A stretch of DNA of 64,000 bases from Cytobacillus firmus (GTDB lineage Bacteria > Bacillota > Bacilli > Bacillales > Cytobacillaceae): positions 1,574,001 to 1,638,000 of the forward strand of contig NZ_CP098323.1 of assembly GCF_023657595.1 (NCBI RefSeq). The letters run 5' to 3'. Both the position numbers and the translations under genes were made by a program. Positions 1-7,724 of the stretch are shown piece by piece (position 1 is the first letter of the stretch; every line of letters begins with the position of its first letter). The notes beneath the pieces are model-generated. The model was given only the letters and a program-made list of their open reading frames with translations, was not told where the DNA came from and ran no database searches.

Positions 1-24
1 TGAACGGACAGCTGGCAGCCAATT

Positions 25-67
25 AAAAGAGCTTAAAAGCTTAACGGGCTTTTAAGCTCTTTTTTTA
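25..67. terminator. Bidirectional intrinsic terminator
   Basis: A perfect 16-bp inverted repeat (25-40 with 48-63, 7-nt loop) is followed by a T run on the + strand and has an A run on its left side, so it can stop transcription from both directions. It separates a gene that ends before or at the window edge from the glutaredoxin-like gene. Confidence 0.85.
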
Positions 68-301
68 TTCCATTCCCAGAACTGATCTAAGTTTTTCCAG
101 GTCAAATCCTCTAATGACGGTATCCCCGATAACCACAGTTGGCGTAGAAAAGGAGCTAAACTGCTTTGTCAGCTCTTTATGTGCAGCGGCATCTTTTTTT
201 ATGTCTTTAATTGTATAGGCATATCCATTCTCATTCAAAAACATTTTTGTGATTTCACAGGGCGGACAATCCGGCTGTGTATATATAACAATCTCTTTCA
301 A
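65..301 (-). CDS. Glutaredoxin-family thiol-disulfide protein
   Basis: This 78-aa single-domain protein has a glutaredoxin/NrdH-type fold signature. The redox motif CPPC lies at residues 12-15 after the first beta strand, the cis-Pro motif STPTVV is near residue 53, and a GFD turn follows. Such proteins exchange thiols and disulfides in the cytosol, often reducing ribonucleotide reductase or other targets; the partner here is unknown. The start is a TTG with a GGAGG site about 9 nt upstream. The gene stands alone between a shared terminator and the convergently spaced MBL gene. CPPC is less common than the CPYC of classical glutaredoxins, so electron donor and substrate cannot be inferred. 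Confidence 0.85.
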   Translation of the reverse strand: MKEIVIYTQPDCPPCEITKMFLNENGYAYTIKDIKKDAAAHKELTKQFSSFSTPTVVIGDTVIRGFDLEKLRSVLGME

Positions 302-361
302 TGTTTGTATCCTCCCTGCCTTTTGTTACTCTATCATAAAGCAGGATGATCAAACAGGCAA

Positions 362-1312
362 TCAGTTTGCCTTATGCAGGTAATCAATCAATCCCATCGA
401 GCAGACAGCTATGTCTACAGAAAGAATCTCGTATACAGGATGGTCAGATGGAATGCCATTATCATTAAGATAAGTTTTAACTTTCTCTTTGAGGATGGCT
501 TGTGCTGCCTGTGACTGCTGATCAATTGAGCCCCCGCCAGAAAAGGCAATTTCCCCTGCGTTCATGAAAATCTTAAGCCAATCCTTTATTTGCCTGTAGA
601 CTTCTTTAGGGGTTGAACTCATGCCGTAATGGCCAAAGAAAATGAGTTCAAGGTCCATTTTTTCGTACATGTCAATGGATTCGAGCATTTTGCCTGGACT
701 GAATTGGTTTGGTGAAGTTGAGGGCAGATACAATTCAATCCCGAGCTCTTTCAACTGCGGATAAAATACACCAGCTGTATCTCCCGTAAACATCCCATTT
801 AAGGCAGGGTGAAAGATACTGAAGTGGTGATTGGCGTGTCCGGGCGAATTATAAAATTTTAGGGTGCAATCTGGACTTATTTCAAGCTCTTCTTCATGTT
901 CTTTAGTGATAATCTTATCCTCTGGAACAGGCAATATTGGATTAAACAGTCCATCGAATTGATCACCATAAACTGCTTTTGCACCGGTAATTAAGCGTGA
1001 AGGGTCTGCTAGGTGCCTTGCACCTTTCGGGTGGACTATTACCTTTGCGTTTGGACAGTGAGTTAATAATAACCCTGTGCCGCCCGCATGATCAAGATGA
1101 ATATGTGTCACGATGATATAATCAACTTCCTCCGGTGTAAAGTGAAGCTGGTTCAGTCCTTCCAAAATGTAGGGGATAGAGGGGCTGGCCGAGGTTTCAA
1201 TCAAAGTCAGCTTTTGTTCTGTTAAGACATATGTACCGGTACGTTTTTCCATTGATAGGTCAAAATCATCAATTAAATATAGGTTTTCCGCTAATTTTTC
1301 AGGTTTTGCCAA
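362..1312 (-). CDS. MBL-fold metallo-hydrolase
   Basis: This 316-aa protein belongs to the metallo-beta-lactamase fold superfamily. The metal-binding motif HIHLDHAGG begins at residue 70 and supplies the classic HxHxDH ligands; further candidate ligands are the His of SPGHANHH, the Asp of FTGDTAG and the His of FFGHYG. These would hold two metal ions for hydrolysis of an unknown substrate in the cytosol; no signal peptide is seen. The C-terminal ~70 residues are helical and resemble those of other Bacillus MBL proteins of this length. The start is TTG with an AAAGGA site about 11 nt upstream. Assignment to the superfamily is safe; a specific reaction is not. Confidence 0.85.
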   Translation of the reverse strand: MAKPEKLAENLYLIDDFDLSMEKRTGTYVLTEQKLTLIETSASPSIPYILEGLNQLHFTPEEVDYIIVTHIHLDHAGGTGLLLTHCPNAKVIVHPKGARHLADPSRLITGAKAVYGDQFDGLFNPILPVPEDKIITKEHEEELEISPDCTLKFYNSPGHANHHFSIFHPALNGMFTGDTAGVFYPQLKELGIELYLPSTSPNQFSPGKMLESIDMYEKMDLELIFFGHYGMSSTPKEVYRQIKDWLKIFMNAGEIAFSGGGSIDQQSQAAQAILKEKVKTYLNDNGIPSDHPVYEILSVDIAVCSMGLIDYLHKAN

Positions 1313-1495
1313 AAAAAATCACGTCCTTTATAAAGCTTTTGCTTGTACAAACACCTGACAATATTTTATTCTGTTAATATTGGTATGTAAAGCATTCAGC
1401 TTGAATATTCTGAATTTATTTCTTAAGGATAGAAACATGCCAAAAGAGAAACCTAAATGTTAATTATGGGTTTTGTTTTGGAAAGGAGAGAGAGC

Positions 1496-1732
1496 ATGTC
1501 ACAGCTTCAAGGTATATTAACTCGCTTAAAGAGCTTACAGGAACAAGCAACAGGCGGAGAGCCAATGCAACGATTTTTTGAGGTGAATGGTGAAAGAAAA
1601 TGCCAGGTAACTTTTCATCCGAAAAATGAAACATTTGAACTGGAAGTATATAACGATAAAGAAAAGCCAAAAAGATATCAATTCGACAACATTGATATGA
1701 TCACAATCGAAATTTTCGATTTGATTCAATAA
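1496..1732 (+). CDS. ykuJ: YkuJ family protein (DUF1797)
   Basis: This 78-aa soluble protein closely matches the YkuJ family, with characteristic stretches MSQLQGILTRL at the N-terminus, PMQRFFEVNGE in the middle and FDNIDMITIEIFDLIQ at the C-terminus. The family has a known small alpha/beta structure but no assigned function. An upstream in-frame start at 1457 exists, but the ATG at 1496 is preceded by GGAAAGGAGAG at ideal distance and gives the family's normal length. A terminator follows directly. It opens the segment syntenic with B. subtilis ykuJ-ykuL-ccpC. Confidence 0.92.
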   Translation: MSQLQGILTRLKSLQEQATGGEPMQRFFEVNGERKCQVTFHPKNETFELEVYNDKEKPKRYQFDNIDMITIEIFDLIQ

Positions 1733-1746
1733 TTCACCACATACAT

Positions 1747-1772
1747 AAGGGGCCTTTTGGCCCCTTTTCTTA
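1747..1772 (+). terminator. Intrinsic terminator after ykuJ
   Basis: The 8-bp stem AAGGGGCC/GGCCCCTT with a TTTT loop is followed by TTCTT. It sits 14 nt after the ykuJ stop codon. Confidence 0.8.
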
Positions 1773-1811
1773 TATGTGCTTTAATAATAAACCAATTGCC
1801 AGAGGTGTGAA

Positions 1812-1952
1812 ATGTATTACCTGCTCATGATTATGCTGTTTTTTACTGTTCTGCTTTTGCTTGCAGATTTAATTAATACAAAAAGAGAAGTAATACGGAT
1901 CAGGAAAACTCTTGAAGAAATGAAAGAAATTTTAAAAGACAATAAGACTTGA
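1812..1952 (+). CDS. Small single-pass membrane protein
   Basis: This 46-aa ORF starts with ATG after a GAGGTG-type site. Residues 3-19 form one hydrophobic helix (LLMIMLFFTVLLLLADL), followed by a charged amphipathic tail rich in Lys, Arg and Glu that ends in DNKT. This is the usual layout of a Bacillaceae micro-membrane protein with a short N-out stretch and cytosolic coiled tail. I do not recognise a family. It lies between ykuJ and darB, where B. subtilis has ykuK and abbA, but it resembles neither. Start, ribosome site and codon use favour a real gene; function is unknown. Confidence 0.55.
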   Translation: MYYLLMIMLFFTVLLLLADLINTKREVIRIRKTLEEMKEILKDNKT

Positions 1953-2011
1953 AAAAATAGGCATTGAGAATAATAAGCAGTATATGATCCTTTAAGTTGA
2001 GGTGAAGCAGA

Positions 2012-2155
2012 ATGATGCCAACTGTAACATGTCCGAGCTGCAGGGCAGAAAAAGAAATTGATGCCGTACTAACTGCACAATCCAATCAAAATGTTATTTT
2101 TCACTGTCCTGACTGCGGCTATGAAGTTAAAGACATTCAAACCAGTAAAGGATAA
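2012..2155 (+). CDS. Small zinc-ribbon-like protein
   Basis: This 47-aa ORF has a GAGGTG site 8 nt before its ATG. It contains two CPxC knuckles, CPSC near residue 7 and CPDC near residue 32, spaced as in a zinc ribbon that would bind one Zn2+. Proteins of this type usually stabilise protein-protein or protein-nucleic acid contacts, but no partner can be named. It occupies the place of B. subtilis abbA (an AbrB antirepressor) just ahead of darB. AbbA lacks such cysteines, so homology to it is not supported. The regular Cys spacing makes a chance ORF unlikely. Confidence 0.65.
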   Translation: MMPTVTCPSCRAEKEIDAVLTAQSNQNVIFHCPDCGYEVKDIQTSKG

Positions 2156-2226
2156 TAGGCGCAAAATGCCGGAGACTGTGATAAAATGGTTAAGAAGCAT
2201 AACTAATTTTTGAGGAGTTTTCGGTG

Positions 2227-2673
2227 ATGATCAGTCTTCATAGCGAGGAATTTTTAGAATTTAACATTAGTGATTTCATGATTCCTTCTGAACGGGTAGC
2301 ACATGTGCAGGTTGGCAATAACCTGGAGCATGCCCTCTTAGTACTAACGAAAAGCGGATACACAGCTATTCCTGTACTGGACCCTCAATATAAGCTGCAG
2401 GGCTTAATTAGCACACCCATTATTATGGATTCCATTCTTGGTCTTGAGCGGATTGAGTTTGAGCAGCTGGAGAAAAAAAGGGTTGAAGAGGCTATGAACG
2501 CAAATATTCCAAGGCTTGATGTTGAATCTTCTATACAGCAATCCATCACGCTATTAGTTGACCATCCATTTGTTTGTGTTGAAAACAAGGAAGGCTACTT
2601 TGAGGGAATACTTACCCGCAGAACAGTATTGGATCAACTAAATAAACATATCAGACGATTAAATAAACAATAA
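2227..2673 (+). CDS. darB: c-di-AMP-binding CBS-domain protein DarB
   Basis: This 148-aa protein is two CBS repeats in tandem (a Bateman module) and strongly matches DarB/YkuL (CbpB in Listeria), including HVQVGNNLEHALLVLTK and YTAIPVLDP in repeat one and FVCVEN and LNKHIRRLNK in repeat two. From work in B. subtilis, apo-DarB binds the (p)ppGpp synthetase Rel and pyruvate carboxylase, and c-di-AMP releases it. It is cytosolic. A GTG lies 3 nt upstream, but the ATG at 2227 has better spacing from GAGGAG and matches family N-termini (MISL). A terminator follows. Its reported partner PycA is also encoded in this window, at 44.2 kb. Confidence 0.93.
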   Translation: MISLHSEEFLEFNISDFMIPSERVAHVQVGNNLEHALLVLTKSGYTAIPVLDPQYKLQGLISTPIIMDSILGLERIEFEQLEKKRVEEAMNANIPRLDVESSIQQSITLLVDHPFVCVENKEGYFEGILTRRTVLDQLNKHIRRLNKQ

Positions 2674-2678
2674 AAATC

Positions 2679-2704
2679 AGCTCCCCGCAGTGGGAGCTTG
2701 CTTT
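2679..2704 (+). terminator. Intrinsic terminator after darB
   Basis: The 7-bp stem AGCTCCC/GGGAGCT (2679-2685 with 2692-2698) is followed by a weakly T-rich tail. Confidence 0.7.
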
Positions 2705-2780
2705 ATTTTCAATTGAGTATTCGAGTATTCAGGCGGGTTTATAGCCGTTATTTTCGGGTTTATTCATGGAGGGGAAACAC

Positions 2781-4304
2781 TTGAGTCAAACTTTACATAA
2801 AAAAATGCCTCAAGGAAAGAGGAAAGTGACCAAAAAGCCTTTTGTGCTGGCTTCAGTAATGCTTGCTATGTTTATGGGGGCCATTGAGGCAACCATAGTG
2901 TCAACTGCGATGCCTGCCATTGTTGGGGATTTAGGCGGATTTGCTTTATATAGCTGGGTATTTTCAGCATATCTGTTAATGAATGCTGTGACTGTTTTGA
3001 TTTACGGCAAGCTTTCAGACTTATTTGGACGGAAACCCGTTTTAACGTTCGGGATTATCATCTTCTTAATTGGTTCCATCTTATGCGGTTTTGCGCAATC
3101 GATGACTGCACTGATCATTTTCAGGTTAATCCAGGGCTTTGGTGCCGGAGCCGTAATGCCGATTGCAACAACCATTGTCGGGGATATTTATACTAAAGAG
3201 GAAAGGGCACAGGTGCAGGGTTATTTATCAAGCGTATGGGGAATTTCAGCTATCATGGGCCCGGCAATAGGCGGACTGCTGGTTGAATTCGTCAGCTGGC
3301 GATATGTTTTTTGGGTAAACATTCCGCTTGGCATCATGGCTATTGCAGGCTTGTGGCTTTTCCTCCATGAGAATGTGGAAAGGAAAAAACACCAGATCGA
3401 TTATGCAGGAGCTGTGCTATTAACTGTTTCCATTTCATCTCTCATGTTTGTGCTTGTGGAGGGAGGTACTAATTGGGCATGGAATTCCATTGAAGCCATC
3501 AGCCTTTTAGCGGTCAGTTTAATTGCCTTTATTTTATTTATCCTGCAGGAACAAAAAGCTGTAGAGCCAATGATGCCTTTTAATATATGGAAGGAGAAGC
3601 CAATATTAATCGCTAATTTGGCTTCCTTAACAACCGGTGTCATGCTTATAGGGATTTCCAGTTTTCTGCCTGCATTTGTACAGGGTGTCATGGAAAGATC
3701 TCCGATAGTAGCCGGCTTTACACTTACCACGATGTCGATTGGATGGCCGATTGCTTCTGCAGCGGCAGGCAAGCTGCTTTTAAAAATTGGTTTTAGAAGT
3801 ACATCTGTCATAGGCGGAGTGTTTTTGATAGCGGGGAGTATTATGTTTGTTACCCTCACTCCTGAAGCGGGACCCGTATGGGCTGCAGCGGGGAGCTTTC
3901 TGGTGGGGGCAGGCATGGGCTTGACCACTACAGCTTTTATTGTATCCATTCAGAGTACAGTGGAGTGGAATCAAAGGGGCATTGCCACTGCTGCCAATAT
4001 GTTTATGAGAAATCTGGGCAACACCATTGGAGCAGCCTTGCTGGGCGGAATTTTGAACAGTCAGATCAAATCATATATACAGAAGAATGGTGAAGGCATA
4101 GACGCCAGCTTATCGTTAGATTCAGCAAATGTATTATTAAATGAAGATGCCAGAAACAGCATGGATGCGGGAATAAAGGAAATTCTGCAAAATGGCCTTA
4201 CCGTTTCGCTTCATTCGGTTTATTATGCAGTGCTGTTATTTGCAGTGATAAGCTTCTTATTGGTCATTGCACTGCCGAAGCATGAAAAGGAAATCGCCGA
4301 TTAA
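2781..4304 (+). CDS. MFS drug-type exporter, DHA2/EmrB-QacA family
   Basis: This ~507-aa integral membrane protein has about 14 hydrophobic helices, the size of the DHA2 subfamily of proton-coupled efflux pumps. Diagnostic motifs are visible: motif D1 near ATIVSTAMPAIVGDLGG, motif A GKLSDLFGRKPV in the loop between helices 2 and 3, and the antiporter motif C region GPAIGGLL. It probably exports a lipophilic toxic compound in exchange for H+; the substrate is unknown. An ATG at 2766 overlaps the ribosome site GGAGGGG, so the in-frame TTG at 2781, 6 nt behind that site, is the better start. It stands alone and has its own terminator. No repressor gene sits beside it, since the next gene is ccpC. 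Confidence 0.88.
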   Translation: MSQTLHKKMPQGKRKVTKKPFVLASVMLAMFMGAIEATIVSTAMPAIVGDLGGFALYSWVFSAYLLMNAVTVLIYGKLSDLFGRKPVLTFGIIIFLIGSILCGFAQSMTALIIFRLIQGFGAGAVMPIATTIVGDIYTKEERAQVQGYLSSVWGISAIMGPAIGGLLVEFVSWRYVFWVNIPLGIMAIAGLWLFLHENVERKKHQIDYAGAVLLTVSISSLMFVLVEGGTNWAWNSIEAISLLAVSLIAFILFILQEQKAVEPMMPFNIWKEKPILIANLASLTTGVMLIGISSFLPAFVQGVMERSPIVAGFTLTTMSIGWPIASAAAGKLLLKIGFRSTSVIGGVFLIAGSIMFVTLTPEAGPVWAAAGSFLVGAGMGLTTTAFIVSIQSTVEWNQRGIATAANMFMRNLGNTIGAALLGGILNSQIKSYIQKNGEGIDASLSLDSANVLLNEDARNSMDAGIKEILQNGLTVSLHSVYYAVLLFAVISFLLVIALPKHEKEIAD

Positions 4305-4312
4305 GCGCCTGT

Positions 4313-4344
4313 AAATCTCTGCATTTATCGTGCAGAGATTTTTT
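4313..4344 (+). terminator. Intrinsic terminator after the MFS gene
   Basis: An 11-bp stem, AAATCTCTGCA with TGCAGAGATTT, is followed by a T-rich stretch. Confidence 0.8.
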
Positions 4345-4449
4345 ATGTTACACTTCTGGAACTTTATCTACCAAACCATTATCGATGATAAAGAAATTCA
4401 AAAGTAATTAAGATATACTATAAGAAAAAGTTATGAAGGGAAGATGTTT

Positions 4450-5334
4450 ATGTCTTCACTTACAGAATTTCATCTTTTATCGGTACTGGCACAGGAAATG
4501 AATATGAGAAAAGCGGCTGAGCGTTTATTTGTATCGCAGCCGGCGCTTTCACAGCGTCTTGTGAATATTGAAAAGGAATGGGGCAACAAGCTATTCCTCC
4601 GCTCCCAAAAGGGATTGTCTCTGACACCGGCTGGAGAAATTGTTATTCAATTTGTAAATGAAGTTCTGGCCAAAGAAGAAAAAGTGAGGGAGTCAATTAC
4701 TGCCCTTAATTCGGAGGTTCATGGAACTTTAAAAATTGCAGTTGCTTCAATTGTCGGACAGAATTGGCTGCCGCAGGTTCTTAAAAAGTTTGTCAGCCGC
4801 TATCCCCAGGCAAAAATATCTCTGATTACCGGCTGGAGCAGTGAAATATTAAAATCTCTTTATGATGATCAGGTTCATATTGGAATTATCAGAGGGACTC
4901 CGGATTGGAAGGGGATTAAAATCCCTTTATTTAAGGACAGTCTTTATCTGGTTGATACAGAAATTACAAGGCCGGAGCAGGTTCTTGAAACAGATCGGCC
5001 ATTTATTCAGTTTAAGAGTGATTCAAACTATTATCAGGAAATTCAGGACTGGTGGCTGCGGCAGTTCAAAACTTCTCCAAAAAGAACAATAGTAGTTGAC
5101 CAAATTGAAACATGCAAGCAAATGACTTTCAATGGAATAGGGTACGCCATTCTCCCGGCCATTACGCTGAATGGTGCAGAGAAAAATATTTTTAAGATCC
5201 CGCTGCTTGACGAGAATAATTTGCCGATTAAGCGTGATACGTGGCTTCTGGGATACGAATCGGCCTTTCAGCTCAAGCAGGTGCAGGCATTTGTTGAGTT
5301 GATAAAGGAGCACATTGAAGAAGAAAGACAGTGA
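4450..5334 (+). CDS. ccpC: LysR-family regulator CcpC
   Basis: This 294-aa LysR-type regulator has an N-terminal winged helix-turn-helix (MRKAAERLFVSQPALSQRL, residues ~16-34) and a periplasmic-binding-like effector domain. It matches CcpC closely, including KISLITGWSSE, HIGIIRG, VDQIETCKQM and RDTWLLGYE. In B. subtilis and Listeria, CcpC represses citZ and citB and responds to citrate, tuning the first steps of the TCA cycle. Two ATGs are available. The one at 4450 lies 8 nt after AAGGGA and gives the family length, so I prefer it to 4444. It lies after darB as in B. subtilis, with an MFS gene inserted between. Confidence 0.93.
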   Translation: MSSLTEFHLLSVLAQEMNMRKAAERLFVSQPALSQRLVNIEKEWGNKLFLRSQKGLSLTPAGEIVIQFVNEVLAKEEKVRESITALNSEVHGTLKIAVASIVGQNWLPQVLKKFVSRYPQAKISLITGWSSEILKSLYDDQVHIGIIRGTPDWKGIKIPLFKDSLYLVDTEITRPEQVLETDRPFIQFKSDSNYYQEIQDWWLRQFKTSPKRTIVVDQIETCKQMTFNGIGYAILPAITLNGAEKNIFKIPLLDENNLPIKRDTWLLGYESAFQLKQVQAFVELIKEHIEEERQ

Positions 5335-5436
5335 AACCCCATTTTTTCTTCCGTCATTTTTTTTTCTTGTTTTCAGCGCTTTTGTTTGTTAAAGTAATTC
5401 TAGTTGCAATGTTATACATAGAGGAGGATTTTTATT

Positions 5437-6147
5437 ATGAAAATGATGGATGCCAATGAGATTATTTCTTTTATCCAGAACAGCACAAAATCCACACCTG
5501 TAAAGGTTTATATTAAAGGTGATTTAGAGGGAATCGACTTCGGAGCTTCAGCTAAGTCCTTTGTAAATGGCAGCACCGGGGTAGTGTTTGGTGAATGGTC
5601 TGAAATTAGCCAGGCTATTGAAGCAAACCAGTCAAAAATTGAAGATTATGTAATTGAGAATGACCGCAGAAACTCTGCGATTCCATTGCTTGATATGAAA
5701 AATATTAAAGCGCGCATTGAGCCGGGTGCCATTATCCGTGACCAAGTAGAAATCGGGGATAACGCTGTAATCATGATGGGTGCCTCCATAAATATCGGAT
5801 CCGTGATCGGTGAAGGCACAATGATCGATATGAATGTTGTACTTGGCGGAAGAGCTACAGTCGGCAAGAATTGCCATATTGGAGCAGGAACTGTATTAGC
5901 AGGCGTTATTGAGCCTCCTTCAGCAAAACCTGTTGTTGTAGAAGATGATGTAGTAATCGGAGCCAATGCAGTGGTTCTCGAAGGTGTAACTGTTGGCAAG
6001 GGTGCTGTAGTTGCTGCGGGTGCCATTGTCATTGATGATGTACCCCCATATACAGTGGTGGCAGGCACACCAGCTCGTGTGATTAAAGAGATTGATGAAA
6101 AGACTAAGTCTAAGACTGAAATTAAGCAGGAACTTCGCCAATTATAA
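5437..6147 (+). CDS. dapH: Tetrahydrodipicolinate N-acetyltransferase DapH
   Basis: This 236-aa enzyme acetylates 2,3,4,5-tetrahydropyridine-2,6-dicarboxylate with acetyl-CoA, the entry step of the acetylase branch of lysine and meso-diaminopimelate synthesis. The N-terminal ~90 residues are the DapH-specific cap ([12 protein letters not shown]). From residue ~95 the chain is a left-handed beta helix of hexapeptide repeats, seen as repeated [IV]G-x-x-[AV] steps ([30 protein letters not shown]). It is cytosolic and forms a trimer in the family. The start has GAGGAGG 9 nt upstream. It pairs with dapL, which follows after a terminator-like hairpin, so the two may also be transcribed separately. 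Confidence 0.96.
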   Translation: MKMMDANEIISFIQNSTKSTPVKVYIKGDLEGIDFGASAKSFVNGSTGVVFGEWSEISQAIEANQSKIEDYVIENDRRNSAIPLLDMKNIKARIEPGAIIRDQVEIGDNAVIMMGASINIGSVIGEGTMIDMNVVLGGRATVGKNCHIGAGTVLAGVIEPPSAKPVVVEDDVVIGANAVVLEGVTVGKGAVVAAGAIVIDDVPPYTVVAGTPARVIKEIDEKTKSKTEIKQELRQL

Positions 6148-6153
6148 TAGTTT

Positions 6154-6184
6154 AAAAAGCGTGGATCTCGATCCGCGCTTTTTC
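6154..6184 (+). terminator. Terminator-like hairpin between dapH and dapL
   Basis: A ~14-bp stem (AAAAAGCGTGGATC with GATCCGCGCTTTTT, one mismatch) ends in a T run. Because dapL follows in the same direction it may attenuate read-through. Confidence 0.75.
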
Positions 6185-6256
6185 TAAAGGGATAATTCAT
6201 GATTGCTATTGTGTGAAGGAATATATAGGGGCATTTTTAAAAAGGGGGAAAATAGT

Positions 6257-7381
6257 TTGGTCACAAACAATCCATTCGTTTCATTACGGCGGGAGCTGCA
6301 TAAAATACCGGAGTTAGGGTTCCGTGAATTTAAAACACAGCAGTTTCTATTAGATTACCTGTATTCTCTCCCTCAGGACAATTTGGAAATAAAAACTTGG
6401 AAAACGGGTATTTTTGTGAAAATCAGCGGCAGGAACCCATCCAGGATGATTGGGTATCGTGCTGATATAGACGGCCTTCCGATTGTAGAGGAGACAGGTC
6501 TGCCGTTCAAATCCGAGCATAGTGAACAAATGCATGCCTGCGGGCATGATTTTCATATGTCTATTGCACTTGGCCTAATAACAAAATTCATAGAAGAACG
6601 CATTAACGATGATTTATTGTTTATATTTCAGCCAGCTGAAGAAGGGCCTGGCGGAGCAGAACCTATGCTTAAATCTGAAATAATGAAGCAATGGAAACCG
6701 GATATGATATTGGCCCTCCATATTGCTCCGGAATATCCTGTCGGAACCATCGCATTGAGGGAAGGCTTGCTTTTTGCAAATACGTCGGAGCTATTTATTG
6801 ATTTAAAAGGAAAAGGGGGACATGCAGCATATCCGCATAATACCAATGATATGGTCGTGGCAGCATGTGCCCTGGTCAGCCAGCTTCAGTCCATCATTTC
6901 GAGGAACGTTGACCCCCTTGACAGCGCAGTCGTTACAATTGGAAAAATAACAGGTGGCACTGTTCAAAACATCATAGCTGAAAAAGCAAGGCTTGAAGGT
7001 ACCATTCGCACTCTGTCTCCAGAATCAATGAAGAAGGTGAAAAGCAGAATTCAGGCACTTGTTAAAGGTATTGAAGTTGGGTTTGAATGTGAAGCATCAA
7101 TTAACTACGGAAGCATGTATCATCAGGTTTACAATGAGGAAACCTTAGCAAGGGAATTCATGGATTTTGCACGCACCAATACAGACATAAAAGTGGTTGA
7201 ATGCCGTGAAGCCATGACAGGTGAGGACTTCGGCTATATGCTTGAAGAAATTCCTGGCTTCATGTTTTGGCTTGGCGTCGACTCAGAATATGGACTTCAT
7301 CATGCCAGACTGAATCCGAATGAAAATGCAATCGAAACTGCAATTGAATTGATTGCAGCATATTTAAAATATAAAGGCTAA
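6257..7381 (+). CDS. dapL: N-acetyldiaminopimelate deacetylase DapL
   Basis: This 374-aa M20-family metallo-amidohydrolase removes the acetyl group from N-acetyl-LL-diaminopimelate, completing the acetylase branch begun by DapH. Metal-site motifs are clear: [10 protein letters not shown], the catalytic/metal region [14 protein letters not shown], and the C-terminal HHARLNP histidine. A dimerisation domain is inserted at about residues 180-290 ([11 protein letters not shown]). An upstream in-frame codon at 6203 adds 18 residues, but the TTG at 6257 sits 8 nt after AAGGGGGAA and gives the family length (B. subtilis YkuR), so it is the likely start. A strong terminator follows. Confidence 0.93.
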   Translation: MVTNNPFVSLRRELHKIPELGFREFKTQQFLLDYLYSLPQDNLEIKTWKTGIFVKISGRNPSRMIGYRADIDGLPIVEETGLPFKSEHSEQMHACGHDFHMSIALGLITKFIEERINDDLLFIFQPAEEGPGGAEPMLKSEIMKQWKPDMILALHIAPEYPVGTIALREGLLFANTSELFIDLKGKGGHAAYPHNTNDMVVAACALVSQLQSIISRNVDPLDSAVVTIGKITGGTVQNIIAEKARLEGTIRTLSPESMKKVKSRIQALVKGIEVGFECEASINYGSMYHQVYNEETLAREFMDFARTNTDIKVVECREAMTGEDFGYMLEEIPGFMFWLGVDSEYGLHHARLNPNENAIETAIELIAAYLKYKG

Positions 7382-7400
7382 AGCATATATAACTATAATA

Positions 7401-7448
7401 AAGCTGATTTCATAAACCCTTTTAGGATTTGCGAAATCAGCTTTTTTG
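7401..7448 (+). terminator. Intrinsic terminator after dapL
   Basis: The 11-bp stem AAGCTGATTTC/GAAATCAGCTT (7401-7411 with 7433-7443) carries a 21-nt loop and ends in a T run. Confidence 0.8.
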
Positions 7449-7464
7449 CTTTCTCTTTATCGCA

Positions 7465-7720
7465 GTCTAACGGGCAGTAAGACCCCCATTACAAGATTCA
7501 GAGGAGCCAAAGGGGGATAAGTGGGGGTCAAACTGCCCGTAAAGGCCGAAAAGCGAACAAAGACTAAGAACGCCACGTCCTCCCAAAAGCTGCCGCTTTC
7601 GGTCGTGCGATGTATCGCTGCCGTAGCTTTCCTTATCCTGTGGCAACGTCTTTGTGACCCACTTCCTGTGGGCCTCAACTAACAATCAGTGGGGATAAAA
7701 ATCCCCACTGATTGAAGTTT
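7465..7720. repeat. Hairpin-rich structured intergenic element
   Basis: About 250 bp between the dapL terminator and the mscS stop codon hold several paired arms. A 17-nt arm pair lies at 7471-7487 and 7523-7539 with only two mismatches, and its arms end in CCCCC/GGGGG. GCGAT-GT-ATCGC forms a small hairpin at about 7608-7619. CCCAC/GTGGG pairs at 7658-7672. A perfect 12-bp stem with an AAAA loop closes the element at 7685-7712. Its GC content is well above that of its surroundings. Short overlapping minus-strand ORFs run through it but lack ribosome sites and family features. The density of pairing suggests a dispersed repeat or structured RNA rather than a gene. I recall similar sequence in other Bacillaceae genomes but cannot verify it. 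Confidence 0.5.
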
Positions 7721-7724
7721 CACT

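Noticed and set aside
1..26. Possible 3' end of an upstream gene (frame 3 reads NGQLAAN then TAA at 24-26)
   Set aside because: The terminator directly after it fits, but 7 codons cannot be assigned to any protein.
3401..3949. 182-codon ORF opposite the MFS gene
   Set aside because: Antisense shadow; no ribosome site and composition reflects the hydrophobic codons of the transporter.
5646..6200. 184-codon Thr/Ser-rich ORF opposite dapH
   Set aside because: It is the antisense shadow of the hexapeptide-repeat codons of dapH.
7457..7685. Two overlapping minus-strand ORFs of 72-73 codons
   Set aside because: They lie wholly in the hairpin-rich element, have no ribosome sites and show base-paired rather than protein-like constraint.
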